Shown here piece by piece: positions 35,601 to 45,800 of a stretch of 64,000 bases of DNA. Origin of the DNA: Bicyclus anynana (Eukaryota; Arthropoda; Insecta; Lepidoptera; Nymphalidae); contig NC_069095.1 in NCBI RefSeq assembly GCF_947172395.1, positions 13,949,321-14,013,320 of the forward strand, given 5' to 3'. The first letter of the stretch is position 1, and each line of letters opens with the position of its first letter. The notes beneath the pieces are model-generated. The model was not told the origin of the DNA, searched no databases, and worked only from the letters and a program-made list of their open reading frames with translations. A program made the translations under genes and the position numbers.

Positions 35601-38600
35601 TGCATGGTTGTACAATCACTTTAGAATGTTTTGTGCCCTTCTTTGAATTAGTCGCCTATGCTCGCAGCATACTTAATGTTTTAATGTTTGTACTTCTAAA
35701 ACATCTCATTCTGCGCGGACAGTCATGCGTATCATAAATGCAGTAACACGAGTATTATAGGCAAATTCCAGATGATCATTTTTCACTGTTAGCAGATCGA
35801 ATGTACCTACTTAATCGGATGCTGACGCGTGCGATGACTCAGTAGTAAACCGCCGCAAAGTTAATTAGACGCATTTGCGTTGTTCGTATTCAATATTCGG
35901 CGCGGAACTGAACGTTTTGCTTTGCAAGCTATTTGTTCACGTACTCGCCTTGACGGGGACCGCCGACAGCACGTCGCGAGGCAGCTGTCACCCACTTCCG
36001 TCTGCAATACGATCTTATAAATATTGTAACAATCATTTAGACTACTGAGTGTACCAGCAGATGATCATTAATTATGATAATAAGGCAAAGATTTTATACT
36101 TGCCTACAAAATAACCGCAAAAAGTGATCCGAATTTAGCTACTCCACATTTATATAGTTTTACACACAACATTATATATAGTTTTTACACTACACATTTC
36201 ATCATTGTAGACAATATTTAAGTATGCTAAGTGCTGCTGAGCTCGAGTCTCTTCTCAAAATAAGAGGGATAGGCCAATAGTCCACCACGCTGGCTTATTA
36301 TGCGGATTATTGGCAGACTTCACACGCGTTTCTTCGCGATGTTTTTCCTCCATCGTTTGAGAGACGTGATATTTAATTTCTTAAAATTTGTTAGTGTCAT
36401 GGCTTTATTTTATCATTGTATTGTTACGCAATCGGGAGATCCGCCGGGACCGCGGAGCTAGTAGTTGACATTGGTCTCGACACGTCCAACGGTTGAGCAT
36501 CAGACATAGAGCGAGGCGCGTGTCGTGTGCAGACGGGCGCGCTGGAGGGGCAGCACTTCCGCAAGAGCGGCGCGCTGGTGTCGCTGTCGGAGCAGAACCT
36601 GGTGGACTGCTCCAGCGCCTACGGCAACAACGGCTGCAACGGCGGCCTCATGGACAACGCCTTCAAGTACATCCGCGACAACCACGGCATCGACACCGAG
36701 AAGTCCTACCCCTACGAGGCGACCGACGACAAGTGCAGGTGACCACCCAGATAACCCGACGCCGAATACGTCAGTGACGACTTCCTTGACAGGATGTTTT
36801 ACTGTACCTTTGATATTGAATTTTCAACAATTTATAAATTTAAAATAAAATATCGTTAGTTTATAATCTATCTCGCGAGATTGTAAATTGTCGATAGATT
36901 ATTCATCGCAACATACTGCTTACAATTTAACGTGTTTTTATTCGGTACCCAGCTTTACCTAACCATTGGTTTCTGAGCCACGTAAGTTCTCTTAGGAGTA
37001 CCTACTCGTATGTATGTAATATACAATCTATCGACAGTTCACAATCTCGCGAGCTAGATTATAAACGAACGGTATTGACAATTCTACGGTGCCACATAAG
37101 AGTACATATATAACTTCGCCACCACAGACAGGCGACGGTACGTCGATGCCGTAAGCTGTGCAGTTTCGATTACCTACTCGTATGTCTCTCCCTGTGTGTC
37201 TAGCATGCGACCAACGATATATTATTTCTTGTAGAGAAATAGACAAAATGTCAACCTATGGCGGCGGCGTAGTTCCAGTCCCGTCGCTTTCGTCCTAACA
37301 CATGAAAATAGCGATATTTGTCTTCAGGAGGATGCGTCGTTGGATGGCATACTAGGCTCACAGACGCCTGTAACTGCCTTCCGAACCGTGTAAAGTCACA
37401 AATAGTCAGATATTTCAAAAGTTCTTATGAACTATAAGCCTATTGGAAATATTAGAGTTTTTGGTTTTCGATGCAGATACAACCCCAAGAACAGCGGCGC
37501 TGACGACGCCGGCTTCGTGGACATCCCCGAGGGCGACGAGGAGGCGCTGCAGAAGGCGGTGGCCACCGTGGGGCCCGTGGCCGTGGCCATCGACGCCAGC
37601 CAGGAGTCCTTCCAGCTCTACTCCGCCGGCGTCTACTACGACGACGGCTGCTCCTCCTCCAACCTCGACCACGGCGTGAGTGCCGCTGACGTCACCGTCA
37701 GTCTGTGTCTCGTCCCCACAGTGACAGCCGGCCGTGTTCTCTGAGGCACGAGAGTAACTTCCCACCTCCGGACTGTTACTGACGATTTCTATTTATTTAT
37801 TGGAAATGCCAAAAATTACAGTAGAGAAACATTTAACACAAATCAGTTACAAAATTCTTAGACTTCCCATTACAAATTCTTAGACCATCTTTTACGGGCA
37901 TTCACAGAACTGCTGACTCCCGTTACAAACTTAAAGTATAATATAAGCTAAATAATCAATTAAATAAAAAATTAATAAGTAAAAAGTATACTTAAATCTA
38001 AGCATATGTTGAATTTACAATATTGATTAAAATGTCAAAATCAAGAACATTTACCAAAAAGTTACAATAATAATTGAAATGTCAAAATCAAGTTTATCAT
38101 AAATTAAGTTTAAGAAAGGGATTGAAATTATGTCAATAAGTAATAAAATATATGATAGTTATAATTTAAAATAAATGTCAGTTGAAGTTAAAAAAACAAA
38201 CCATAATATAATTAACAAAAAAAAATGTTGAAAGATTTTTGATATTTGATAGCTCGAGCCGAAACTTGCGCCCCAGGAGCCCGCGCGGCGCACCAGCTAT
38301 AGCTGCAGCAGCGAACAGTTCAGGGATATGTTATAATGATAATTATCGGTCGGCATTATCCTCGAGCTGAACCAATGACGCACTGTGACATGACGCACAC
38401 TGTTGTGCGATTATTCACAAATACCGCCATAACCATACATTTTTTTCGGGATAAAGAGTCGCTTATACATTTTTCGCTTGTCGCATTTTTGAAGTCGCTT
38501 TTGATTGACTAATGATATTGTTGATATTACTTTGTACTATAGCCGAATAATGAATTCTGCGATCTCCACTGATACCATTTTTTATTGAATCAAAAATAGT

Positions 38601-40377
38601 GATGTGACAAAGTGAACGAACATGACTCACTCAATATGTTCTGAACCAAATTAGTAAATAATTTTAATAAATAACAGATACATCTTTTATTTATTAAGTA
38701 GGAAGTAAGTTACCTACTTCAGTATTATTGTACTCCGGAATTATTAAAGAACGATTGAAAAAAAATACACTACAGCAAAGATTTTTTACTATCTCTATAA
38801 AATTTACTTTTTACTGATAACAATAGTAAAAACAGTTAATATCATTATAATATGATAGAATTTAGGTAGGTACCTACATAATATTTAAAAATTAATATAT
38901 TTTTTAATTTTCAAAGCGGGCAAATGTTATGAATATATCTGTAGTAGGTATGACAAATAAAGTATAATGTTTTCCAAGTGAGCGCACGTCATTTACAATT
39001 TAATGCAAAGGATAACATATTTGAAATTGTAATTATAAATTTATTTTCCCCGAGATACAGTTGCCGTGCGGTTATTCCAAACGCTATTGTACATAATACA
39101 AAACCACATTATTTGGATTATGATAGCAATGGTGTAATTGTTGCTGGGCAGAATTGGCAATGATATGGCGCGGCCCCACATGGGCTCGTAGGCTCAAAAT
39201 GACTCTAGAAAATAAGTATAGGCCGATTTTTCGGGGCCCATTCAAAGATTTCGCTAGGGCTCAGTCGGTGCAGTTGTGCCACTGGTCGGCAAGTCCAGGC
39301 ATTGCCATCCACACGATCGCAACGATTCTATTTATTTACTAATGGACGCCCGCGACTTGTCCGCGTCAAACTTGATGTAAGTTTTCAACCCCTAATTCAC
39401 CCCCTTTACTTTGTATTTTCGCATGTTTTATTTTACATTAACGGACGCCCGCGACTCCGTTCGCGTCAAATTCTGTTTATCACAAATCCCACGGGATAAT
39501 AGTAGCATATATGTTATCGCAGAATAAAATCTATATCTATTTCAAATTTTAGTCAAATCGTTTCAGCAGCCACAGCGTAAAGGAGGAACAAACATACTTA
39601 AACGCACAAACTTTCGCCTTTATAATATTAGTGTAATAATTAGTCCGTTAATTATTTCACAAAAATATAACTCAAAGCATGAACGATTTATATTGAAAAT
39701 TCTTCAAACCCTTTTTAACCCTTTTTAGAGATAGTATTTTGAAAATTCTAAAATTACATTATTTTTCGTATTTCCCTGGCAGTACACATACCGATTTAAA
39801 CAAATGCAACTTTCAGCCCCCATTTCTATACAAAAAATACTACAATTCGTTTGATGCGATGCGTACGATCTGTGGGCGCCGGGGGGCGTAGCTACCGCTG
39901 TCAGCCGTACCAACGATACGGGAGCCCCGGACTAAAGGGGCCCCTTAATCCACAATCTTTTTTTTCCCCCTAATTAACCGTGCGCTCAAAAGTCACGATC
40001 ATATTTATTTTAAGTGATAATTTTTGTTACTTTTCTAAGAAATATTTATCCTTCATTTGGATCCAACTAATTTTATACCGGTCCACTATGATACAAAGTA
40101 ATAGAAGTGTCTGCCGGTATATTCTGCACATTCTCTAGATCCAAGTGTCCGTCGGCGACGCTGACCCGTTTAGAGTACGGCACGTTAGTCACGACATTGA
40201 CCACGTCCCCCGCAGGTGCTGGTGGTGGGCTACGGCTCGGACGAGCAGGGCGGCGACTACTGGCTGGTGAAGAACTCGTGGGGGCGCACGTGGGGCGAGC
40301 TGGGCTACATCAAGATGGCGCGCAACCGCAACAACAGCTGCGGCATCGCCTCCTCCGCCTCCTACCCGCTGGTGTAG
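29603..40377 (+). CDS. CTSL: Cathepsin L-like cysteine protease, gene 1 (canonical)
   Basis: Papain-family (C1A) endopeptidase of lysosomes or gut. Exons 29603-29695, 30320-30522, 34508-34670, 36533-36738, 37477-37675, 40216-40377 join in phases 0,2,0,2,0 to give 341 residues, the usual length. The signal peptide is MRSLLVLALMVAAVSA. The pro-region carries the ERFNIN-type motif (EERFRMKIFAEN...VARHN) and the lepidopteran linker AKHNKGLYG. The mature enzyme begins near MPEHVDWR. Oxyanion Gln and catalytic Cys are in KDQGKCGSCWAF; GCNGGLMDNAF lines the pocket; catalytic His is in LDHGVLVVGYG and Asn in VKNSWGRTWGE. The end is SYPLV. Introns hold SINE, LTR-like and Helitron-like insertions. Introduces a tandem pair with gene 2. 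Confidence 0.96.
30550..31860. other. Cathepsin gene 1 intron 2, left part
   Basis: AT-rich, with no gene or repeat I can name. Confidence 0.4.
31862..32220 (+). mobile_element. tRNA-headed SINE with inverted duplicate tail
   Basis: Head: TAGCCCAGTGGATATGACC (A-box) and GGTCAAATCC (B-box). The body matches 13105-13330 (GCATTTTA, ATCGTGAGGAAACCTGC, GGGCCAGCGTGGT). From about 32050 part of the tail is repeated in reverse (GCTGGCCCAATGTGGATTGGC), giving a fold-back. A Helitron-like 3' end closes at CTAG 32217-32220. Confidence 0.75.
32727..33040 (+). mobile_element. Possible LTR retrotransposon remnant (LTR plus primer-binding site)
   Basis: A ~290-bp segment starts TGTGGCGAACGGACTC, carries AATAATAAATA near its 3' end, ends at about 33018 (ACCTCCA), and is followed by GGTGACCCCGACGTGA, which resembles the primer-binding site of insect LTR elements. 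No gag or pol is found downstream. Confidence 0.45.
33285..33710 (+). mobile_element. Dispersed AGGGTTCCGTGCC...CTCGCACTTAACCGGTTTTTT repeat
   Basis: Begins TTTTTAGGGTTCCGTGCCG, passes CTGTCCGTCCGCCCGTCTGTC and ATCTCATGAACCGTGACA, and ends GACTCGCACTTAACCGG. I recall this as a very common lepidopteran element. A truncated 3' end (GGAACCCTCGTCATGCGAGT) lies at 48330-48370. Confidence 0.65.
34040..34330 (+). mobile_element. Diverged SINE copy
   Basis: Shares body phrases with 7731-7972: GTAGCAGCCTAAAGTTGGGG, GTGTCTCGGAGAGCTAGTTAAGCCG. Its B-box region has decayed (AGAGTTCGTGCACCGAATC). It ends ~180 bp before cathepsin gene 1 exon 3. Confidence 0.65.
34685..34894 (+). repeat. 42-bp minisatellite, five units, directly after a cathepsin exon
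   Basis: Five consecutive 42-bp units, each beginning AGACCT, with consensus parts CCATCCAGTGGTGTG and AAGTTATTACTAGAGT. The array starts 15 bp after the exon 3 boundary (34670). Because 42 is divisible by three, the exon 3 frame stays open through all units to a stop at 34929-34931. Confidence 0.9.
35370..35545 (-). mobile_element. Reverse Helitron-like element, 3'-truncated
   Basis: On the minus strand it begins TCTATACTAATATTATAAA at 35545 and runs through TTTGAATTCTTTCAGTGTTA to a GC-rich end; the CTAG terminus is lost. Cathepsin gene 1 intron 3. Confidence 0.6.
36112..36145. mobile_element. Single MITE arm, ACCGCAAAAAGTGATCC family
   Basis: AAAATAACCGCAAAAAGTGA followed by TCCGAATTTAG matches the arms of 54182-54680 and 51484-51648. 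No partner arm is seen within 300 bp. Confidence 0.5.
36225..36390 (-). mobile_element. SINE body, reverse copy
   Basis: Reversed version of 13105-13330: GCTGAGCTCGAGTCTCTTCT, GTCCACCACGCTGGC, GCGATGTTTTTCCTCCATCG. It ends about 140 bp before cathepsin gene 1 exon 4. Confidence 0.7.
37780..39335. other. Cathepsin gene 1 intron 5, left part
   Basis: 37785-38220 is AT-rich and starts TTTATTTATTGGAAATGCCA, possibly the reversed 3' end of a LINE. 38978-39163 is a 61-codon open frame I do not recognise. Otherwise nothing can be named. Confidence 0.35.
39339..39632 (-). mobile_element. Reverse Helitron-like element, possibly two fragments
   Basis: ACTAATGGACGCCCGCGACT at the left and AACGGACGCCCGCGACTCCG again about 100 bp on, then CTTTATAATATTAGTGTAAT at the right, which is the reversed TC-type 5' end. 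Confidence 0.6.
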
Positions 40378-40533
40378 GCGGAGCACTCGCGTGGAGCCTA
40401 CTGCACTCGGCGCATTATACTTTTAGCTCTTATGACTACATATAAGTAAAGAGAATTTTATTATAAAATACATTTTTAACTTCTCAATTCGTGTGATACT
40501 TGGTAGGGTTAATGAATTTGATGTAAGCTAAAT

Positions 40534-40543
40534 AATAAATAAA
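40534..40543 (+). promoter_or_regulatory. Overlapping poly(A) signals of cathepsin L gene 1
   Basis: Two overlapping AATAAA hexamers (40534-40539, 40538-40543), about 160 bp after the stop codon. Confidence 0.6.
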
Positions 40544-40559
40544 GACGTTTATTGTATTT

Positions 40560-41905
40560 AAAATGAACTGTTTTATTTTGTTTATCCAGACCACAGTTAT
40601 TAGCATTTAGCAAGCTATTTTAAAGCATGGTTAATAAAGGCCACTCTTCGTATAGGAGCTATGAAATTATGAAGCTTAGGCCCACCGCGCTTTTACAATG
40701 TGAGTCAGCGGGCTTGGGATAAAAAATTTACATACTTTTAGGATCAGTATAGAAAGAAAGAAATCAGTATATTATGTCGATTATGAGTATCAGAATATGT
40801 AGATGATGATGACCGGACGCACAGCTATGTCTTCGTGTACTCTGCGTATACCGAAATATTCATAAATAATAATCTTAATATTTTTGTGACTGCTTACTTA
40901 GCTTGCTTTTGAGATTACACTACTGTATTTCAACTGTATTTTATTTTTTTAGTGATATAATTAGTTTTGTTTCACTAATTGTATGTGTTCTGTTCTTCCC
41001 TCATAAGGGTCTGACATTTTGATTACTGAAATTAAACAAATTCTCTAAAATAAAATAAAACATCCATAAAATATATTATTCTTTTGTGCAATAAATAAAT
41101 GTTTCTTTCTTCAAGAAACATATATTTTAATTAAACCAAATTATTTAGCCAGAGTCGAGTCCGAGGCTATGAGGAAGTACCAGTGCCTGTCGAGTCTCGT
41201 ATGAGGATAACATACAGGTGGGTTGCCAACTCGCCACAGTCACAATATTTTTGTTCGACGCGCTAATTTTAATTCGGTTAGAGGATAATGAAATCCGATT
41301 CAGCTTTCCTCATTTTTATGTGACTTCCTTGTTCAAAATCGATCACATTAACATTATTGAACTCTGGTGTCGAGCGCTGGTCGGAGGTCGAAGCATTTAT
41401 TTGGTACTATAATTTTCAGTTCACCAAATAGCGACTTGGGTGAGACAAAGACGTAAGGTAGGGGCTCATATTCTGTTATGATTTTGTGTTTAAGTTCCAA
41501 GAATCAGAGACGTTTTATGTCAAAGATATAAATCTTTGACATAAAAATTTGCAGGAATATATTTTGATGCCGCCGTCGAAGGGCACTTAAATTTTGGAAT
41601 GCATCCTATTTTTACAATAATTATGTTTTGACTAGCAAGCGCCCGCGACTTCGTCCGCATGGAAATGGATGTAAACTTTCAACCCCTATTTCATTCCCAT
41701 GTTTAATAAATAGTCCACTAATCATTTTACAAAAGTGTTAGGTACTTACTCAAAACATCAACGATTTATATATTTTAAAAAACTTGAACCCCTTTTTTAA
41801 TCATTTAGGAGTAGAATTTTGAAAAATCTTGAATGACATTATTTTCAGTATTTTTTTTTGTACCTACCGACGTATACCAATTTTTAAAAAATTTTAATAA
41901 AAAAA
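40560..41905. other. Intergenic spacer between the cathepsin genes, left part
   Basis: AT-rich with no gene. 41632-41720 is a reversed Helitron-like 3' end (CTAGCAAGCGCCCGCGACTT). Confidence 0.45.
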
Positions 41906-41912
41906 AATACAA

Positions 41913-42188
41913 CCGACTTCAAAACCTAAAAACGTACCCACTAAACTAAAAAGCGAAAAATAACATCATAATATGTTCTACCTGCTGATCAGTATGAAGG
42001 CGGTGCTAAGCCGGTGATGTATTAATTCAAGCCATGTGAGCATATCTTTATTTTGCAGACAATGTTGTTTCATGTGGTCCTGTCAGAAATGGCTTAAATT
42101 AAGACAACACCGGCTAAGCACCGACTTCATACTGATCAGCAGGTAGAACATATTATGATGTTATTTTTCGCTTTTTAGTTTAGTTGGC
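41913..42188. mobile_element. Palindromic MITE, AAAAATAACAT family
   Basis: The best preserved copy: the left arm has AAAAAGCGAAAAATAACATC and TTCTACCTGCTGATCAGT; the right arm repeats both in reverse. Intergenic, ~660 bp upstream of cathepsin gene 2. Confidence 0.85.
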
Positions 42189-42299
42189 CGACAATCACGC
42201 TAAGGATCACAAAAATCGGTCGAGCCGTTTCGGAGGAGTTCAAGTTCGAACACCGCGACACGAGAATTTTACATAATAGATAGATGTATTATTATTATA

Positions 42300-42600
42300 G
42301 CTTTATTTCCACTTAACAGTTTTACAATACATAATATGTTAACAATAAATTTTAAAGTAATTCTGTTATTTTGTTATGTGGCCCCCTATGGGTAAAAGCC
42401 TCCTCCATCTTTTTCCATTTTTCCCTATCTTTGGTCATATGCATCCAGTTTTTTCCTGCTGTTTTTATTATGTCATCGACCCATCTCTTTTTCTGTCTTC
42501 CTACATTTCTTTTGCCAATTAGGCCTTGCCATTTAGTTGTTTGGTAAGTCCATCTCTTATCTTTATATCTTGACAAGTGTCCAGCCCTGTTCCATTTTTG
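42300..42600 (-). mobile_element. RTE-like LINE C-terminal fragment
   Basis: A 74-codon open frame on the minus strand encodes GKRNVGRQKKRWVDDI and DREKWKKMEEAFTHRG, the hallmark end of RTE-type reverse transcriptases. The preceding sequence continues with GHLSRYKDKRW-like codons. Only the 3' end is present. Confidence 0.75.
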
Positions 42601-42848
42601 TTTTAAACTAAAAATACTTTTAGAGATAGGTACCTACTCGTAGTATAAACCTTACGTAGGATTTCAGTAAGTAGGTTGTGTTGTCTCGTTGACAATAAAG
42701 TGATATTGCCCAGAAGTACAACATAGGTACGTCCATGCTAGGGAGGCGATCGTTAAAAACTAGGTATGTGTTTATAAATTAGAAGCTTTCCTTGGTCCTT
42801 CCACATTTCAGAAACAGACCGGTTCTTTTCACCAGGCACCAGAAAGTC

Positions 42849-45800
42849 ATGATGTGGAGTGTCGTGTTGCTGTGCCTGCTGGCGGGCGCGCGCGCCTCGC
42901 CGCTACAACTGCTGAACGAAGAGTGGACCGCCTTTAAGGTCTCTGTCATAAATACTTGTATACTAGACGTCAGACGATTCTCGTCATTTCACATTAGAAA
43001 TTATCCATCGTACATCAGCTTTTGTGTATACTGGTACCTACCTATGGATCAGCAGTGTACTTACCTTTACAGTCAAGGATGGGACGCCAATGTATGGTTG
43101 TTAGTACGGTGTCGTCATCTTTGGGCCAGTACCCAACTGCGGTGGCACACAGCGCTCTGCTCGGTGTAGAAACACTGGCGGCAGTGCTGTCACTCAGAGC
43201 TCGTCTGAACACTACTGAGCGGTACGGGGCTGGCTTACCACTGTCCAGGGTTCCCAACTTAGGGGAAAACCCCCCCCAGATTTAGGGGGAAAATAAGTGA
43301 AATGGGATTTTTTAGGGGTCTGAAATTTTTAGGGCTATTTTCAGGGATTTATTTTATTAATATTTTTAAATTGATGATAATTTTAATATTTCTTTCTTGA
43401 CCTAGCTACTTATTACGTTATTCTATAACCACTCTGAGGCGACTGGCGGCAATTTTCATCGAATAAAAAAAATTGTTAAATTTATTCATTGTCAACATGT
43501 ATGATTTCAAAAAAATCTGAATCTTCAGATAAAGACGTAATATTTGGTCTGTATTAAATATAGACTTTTGAAACATATTACAGCATATTATTTCTAAATT
43601 ATTATAAATTTATATTTTTAGGGGGACACAAAATTTAGGGATAAATATTTTGGAGAGTTGGTAACTCTGCCACTGTCTATTTGACTGTCCGCAGCTGCAG
43701 CACGACGCGCGATACGGTAGCGTGGCGGAGGAGGCCCGCGCGCGCGAGGCCTTCGAGAACAATCGGCTCGCCGTGGCGCGCCACAACCAGCGGTACGCGC
43801 TGGGCCTCGAGTCCTACCGCACGGGCCTCAACAAGTACTCCGACCTCGCGCCCGCGGACTTCGCGAGCCGCATGAACGGGTTCCAGCCGCACGCGCGGCG
43901 CCAGCGGCCCGCCCGCCCCTTGAGGTATACGCAGTGACTAGCTGCGGCTCGATGCGGCTCTCTGTCTTTATTATTGTTGTCTTATAAAACTAGCGAAGGA
44001 AAAATGTTCAATTAAATGTTTCTGGGTGTAAATAATTTGCAATAGGTGGGCTGCCTGACCTGCTCGCACTTAAATTTTGTATAGCGATTAATAAATAACG
44101 TTTTTCTAATTGTACGTTCTTTTTTTTAAATTGCCATGATATATATACCATTTTAAAATCCTCTTGATGAATTTGATACCCAATCCAATATTCGAAAAAT
44201 ATTTTTTTTTTCAACTCGAGTTTATAGCGTGTCATAGTCGTCGTGTTGTTCTTTTTTAATGTCACCTATTATATTATAACGATATCCTAACTCACAAGAT
44301 ACTCCTTACTTACGTTTAAACATAACCCTTACTTACGTACTGTACGGGCAATTTCGTTATTTTCATTTAAACACAAAATTACTGAACTGATTTTTATGAA
44401 AATTAAATGCTAGGACACACTTAAAACAGAAGAATAAAATCTTTTTAACAAAAAAATGAACCGACCTCAAAATTACAAAAAAAAAAACTAAAAAGCGATA
44501 AATAACATCGTATGTGCTACCTTCTTTATGATCACTCTGAAGGCGGTACGCTAGTGTAGTGTTTGCCCACCGTCCCAAAGTGACCCTTAGGCCGTTAAAA
44601 ACTTTACAAAACCGGTTTCTGCGACAAATCACGGGCGCACCGTAGTTTGTACGCAATAACGACTCCACAGAGACAGATCTACCGTCATTAGCAAATTACA
44701 TGGAACAGCTCTCTCGAAACTGTTTCGATAGAGCTGCCACCCATCCCAACCACACACTACTCCAGCTCTAGCAACTACACTCCCAACCTTAACGCTAACT
44801 GAATCACCGACACTTACTCAACATGAAAAAAAATGAAAAAGCGACAAACATTTGTAGAAACGCGACTGTAGCAATGTCGACAGATTCACTCACAGAGTGA
44901 ATGCGGCTGACTCGGTGCGGTGTACAGAAAGGTCCTGGCGATTAAGACTGCTATTTTTTACAGCAGACAGTCACAACATACCTACAATCTATGATTACAC
45001 AGTAGGTAGGTACAATGGGGTCCAATAACATTCTGTCCTGCTGGCAGGCGCGGCGCGGCGCCGGCGGCGGGCGACCTGCCGGGACACAAGGACTGGGCGG
45101 CGGAGGGCTACGTCACGAGCGTCAAGGACCAGACGAGCGACTGCGCGTCCTGCTGGGCCTTCGCCGCTGTGAGTGCCCACTGATTACTGTGTACGAGTAG
45201 GCAGTAGACAACTGCTAACGATAACATCATTATCTGTACCTACTTATAATAAAACTGGAACAGGTTCGATAGGTAGGTACCTACTGTACAGTAGGTATAA
45301 TAGATATTTTTTTTCTTGTTTTAATTATAATGTAGGTACCTATTTGTTTTTTTGTCTGTCTTTTTGTTGGTTGCGCATTACACCGAAACTACTGAATTCA
45401 TTCAACCAAACTTGTAATAAACTTAAACAGTAGGTACCTACGGTTCTTTTGGGAGAGGGGGTGATCGATGAAAGTCAGTCTGGAGTACCAGCTACACAAA
45501 ACAATAATAAAATCGTAGGGCGTAGGGTGCCTAGGTGTAGGTTCTCAAACGTAATAATAGCAGCGTTTTACCTGAAATAAAACGCATATTAAAATACTTA
45601 CCTCACTGGAAGCTTTATATCGAGAGAAGCATTTCCGTTTCCGTCGATTTCATACCAGTTTTCGTACTTTTATTGACGTCACGTCTGGCTATGTGGCGCC
45701 ACCTGGCGGTGTCGCGCTCGGGAAGTTTCCTAAGTCACCGAGAGCGGCCATACTTCATTGGCTCAATATATCACCAGGCAGGAATTACTTAAAGCTTCCA

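Noticed and set aside
38978..39163. 61-codon frame in cathepsin gene 1 intron 5
   Set aside because: No recognised motif, no splice context, and close to chance length in this sequence.
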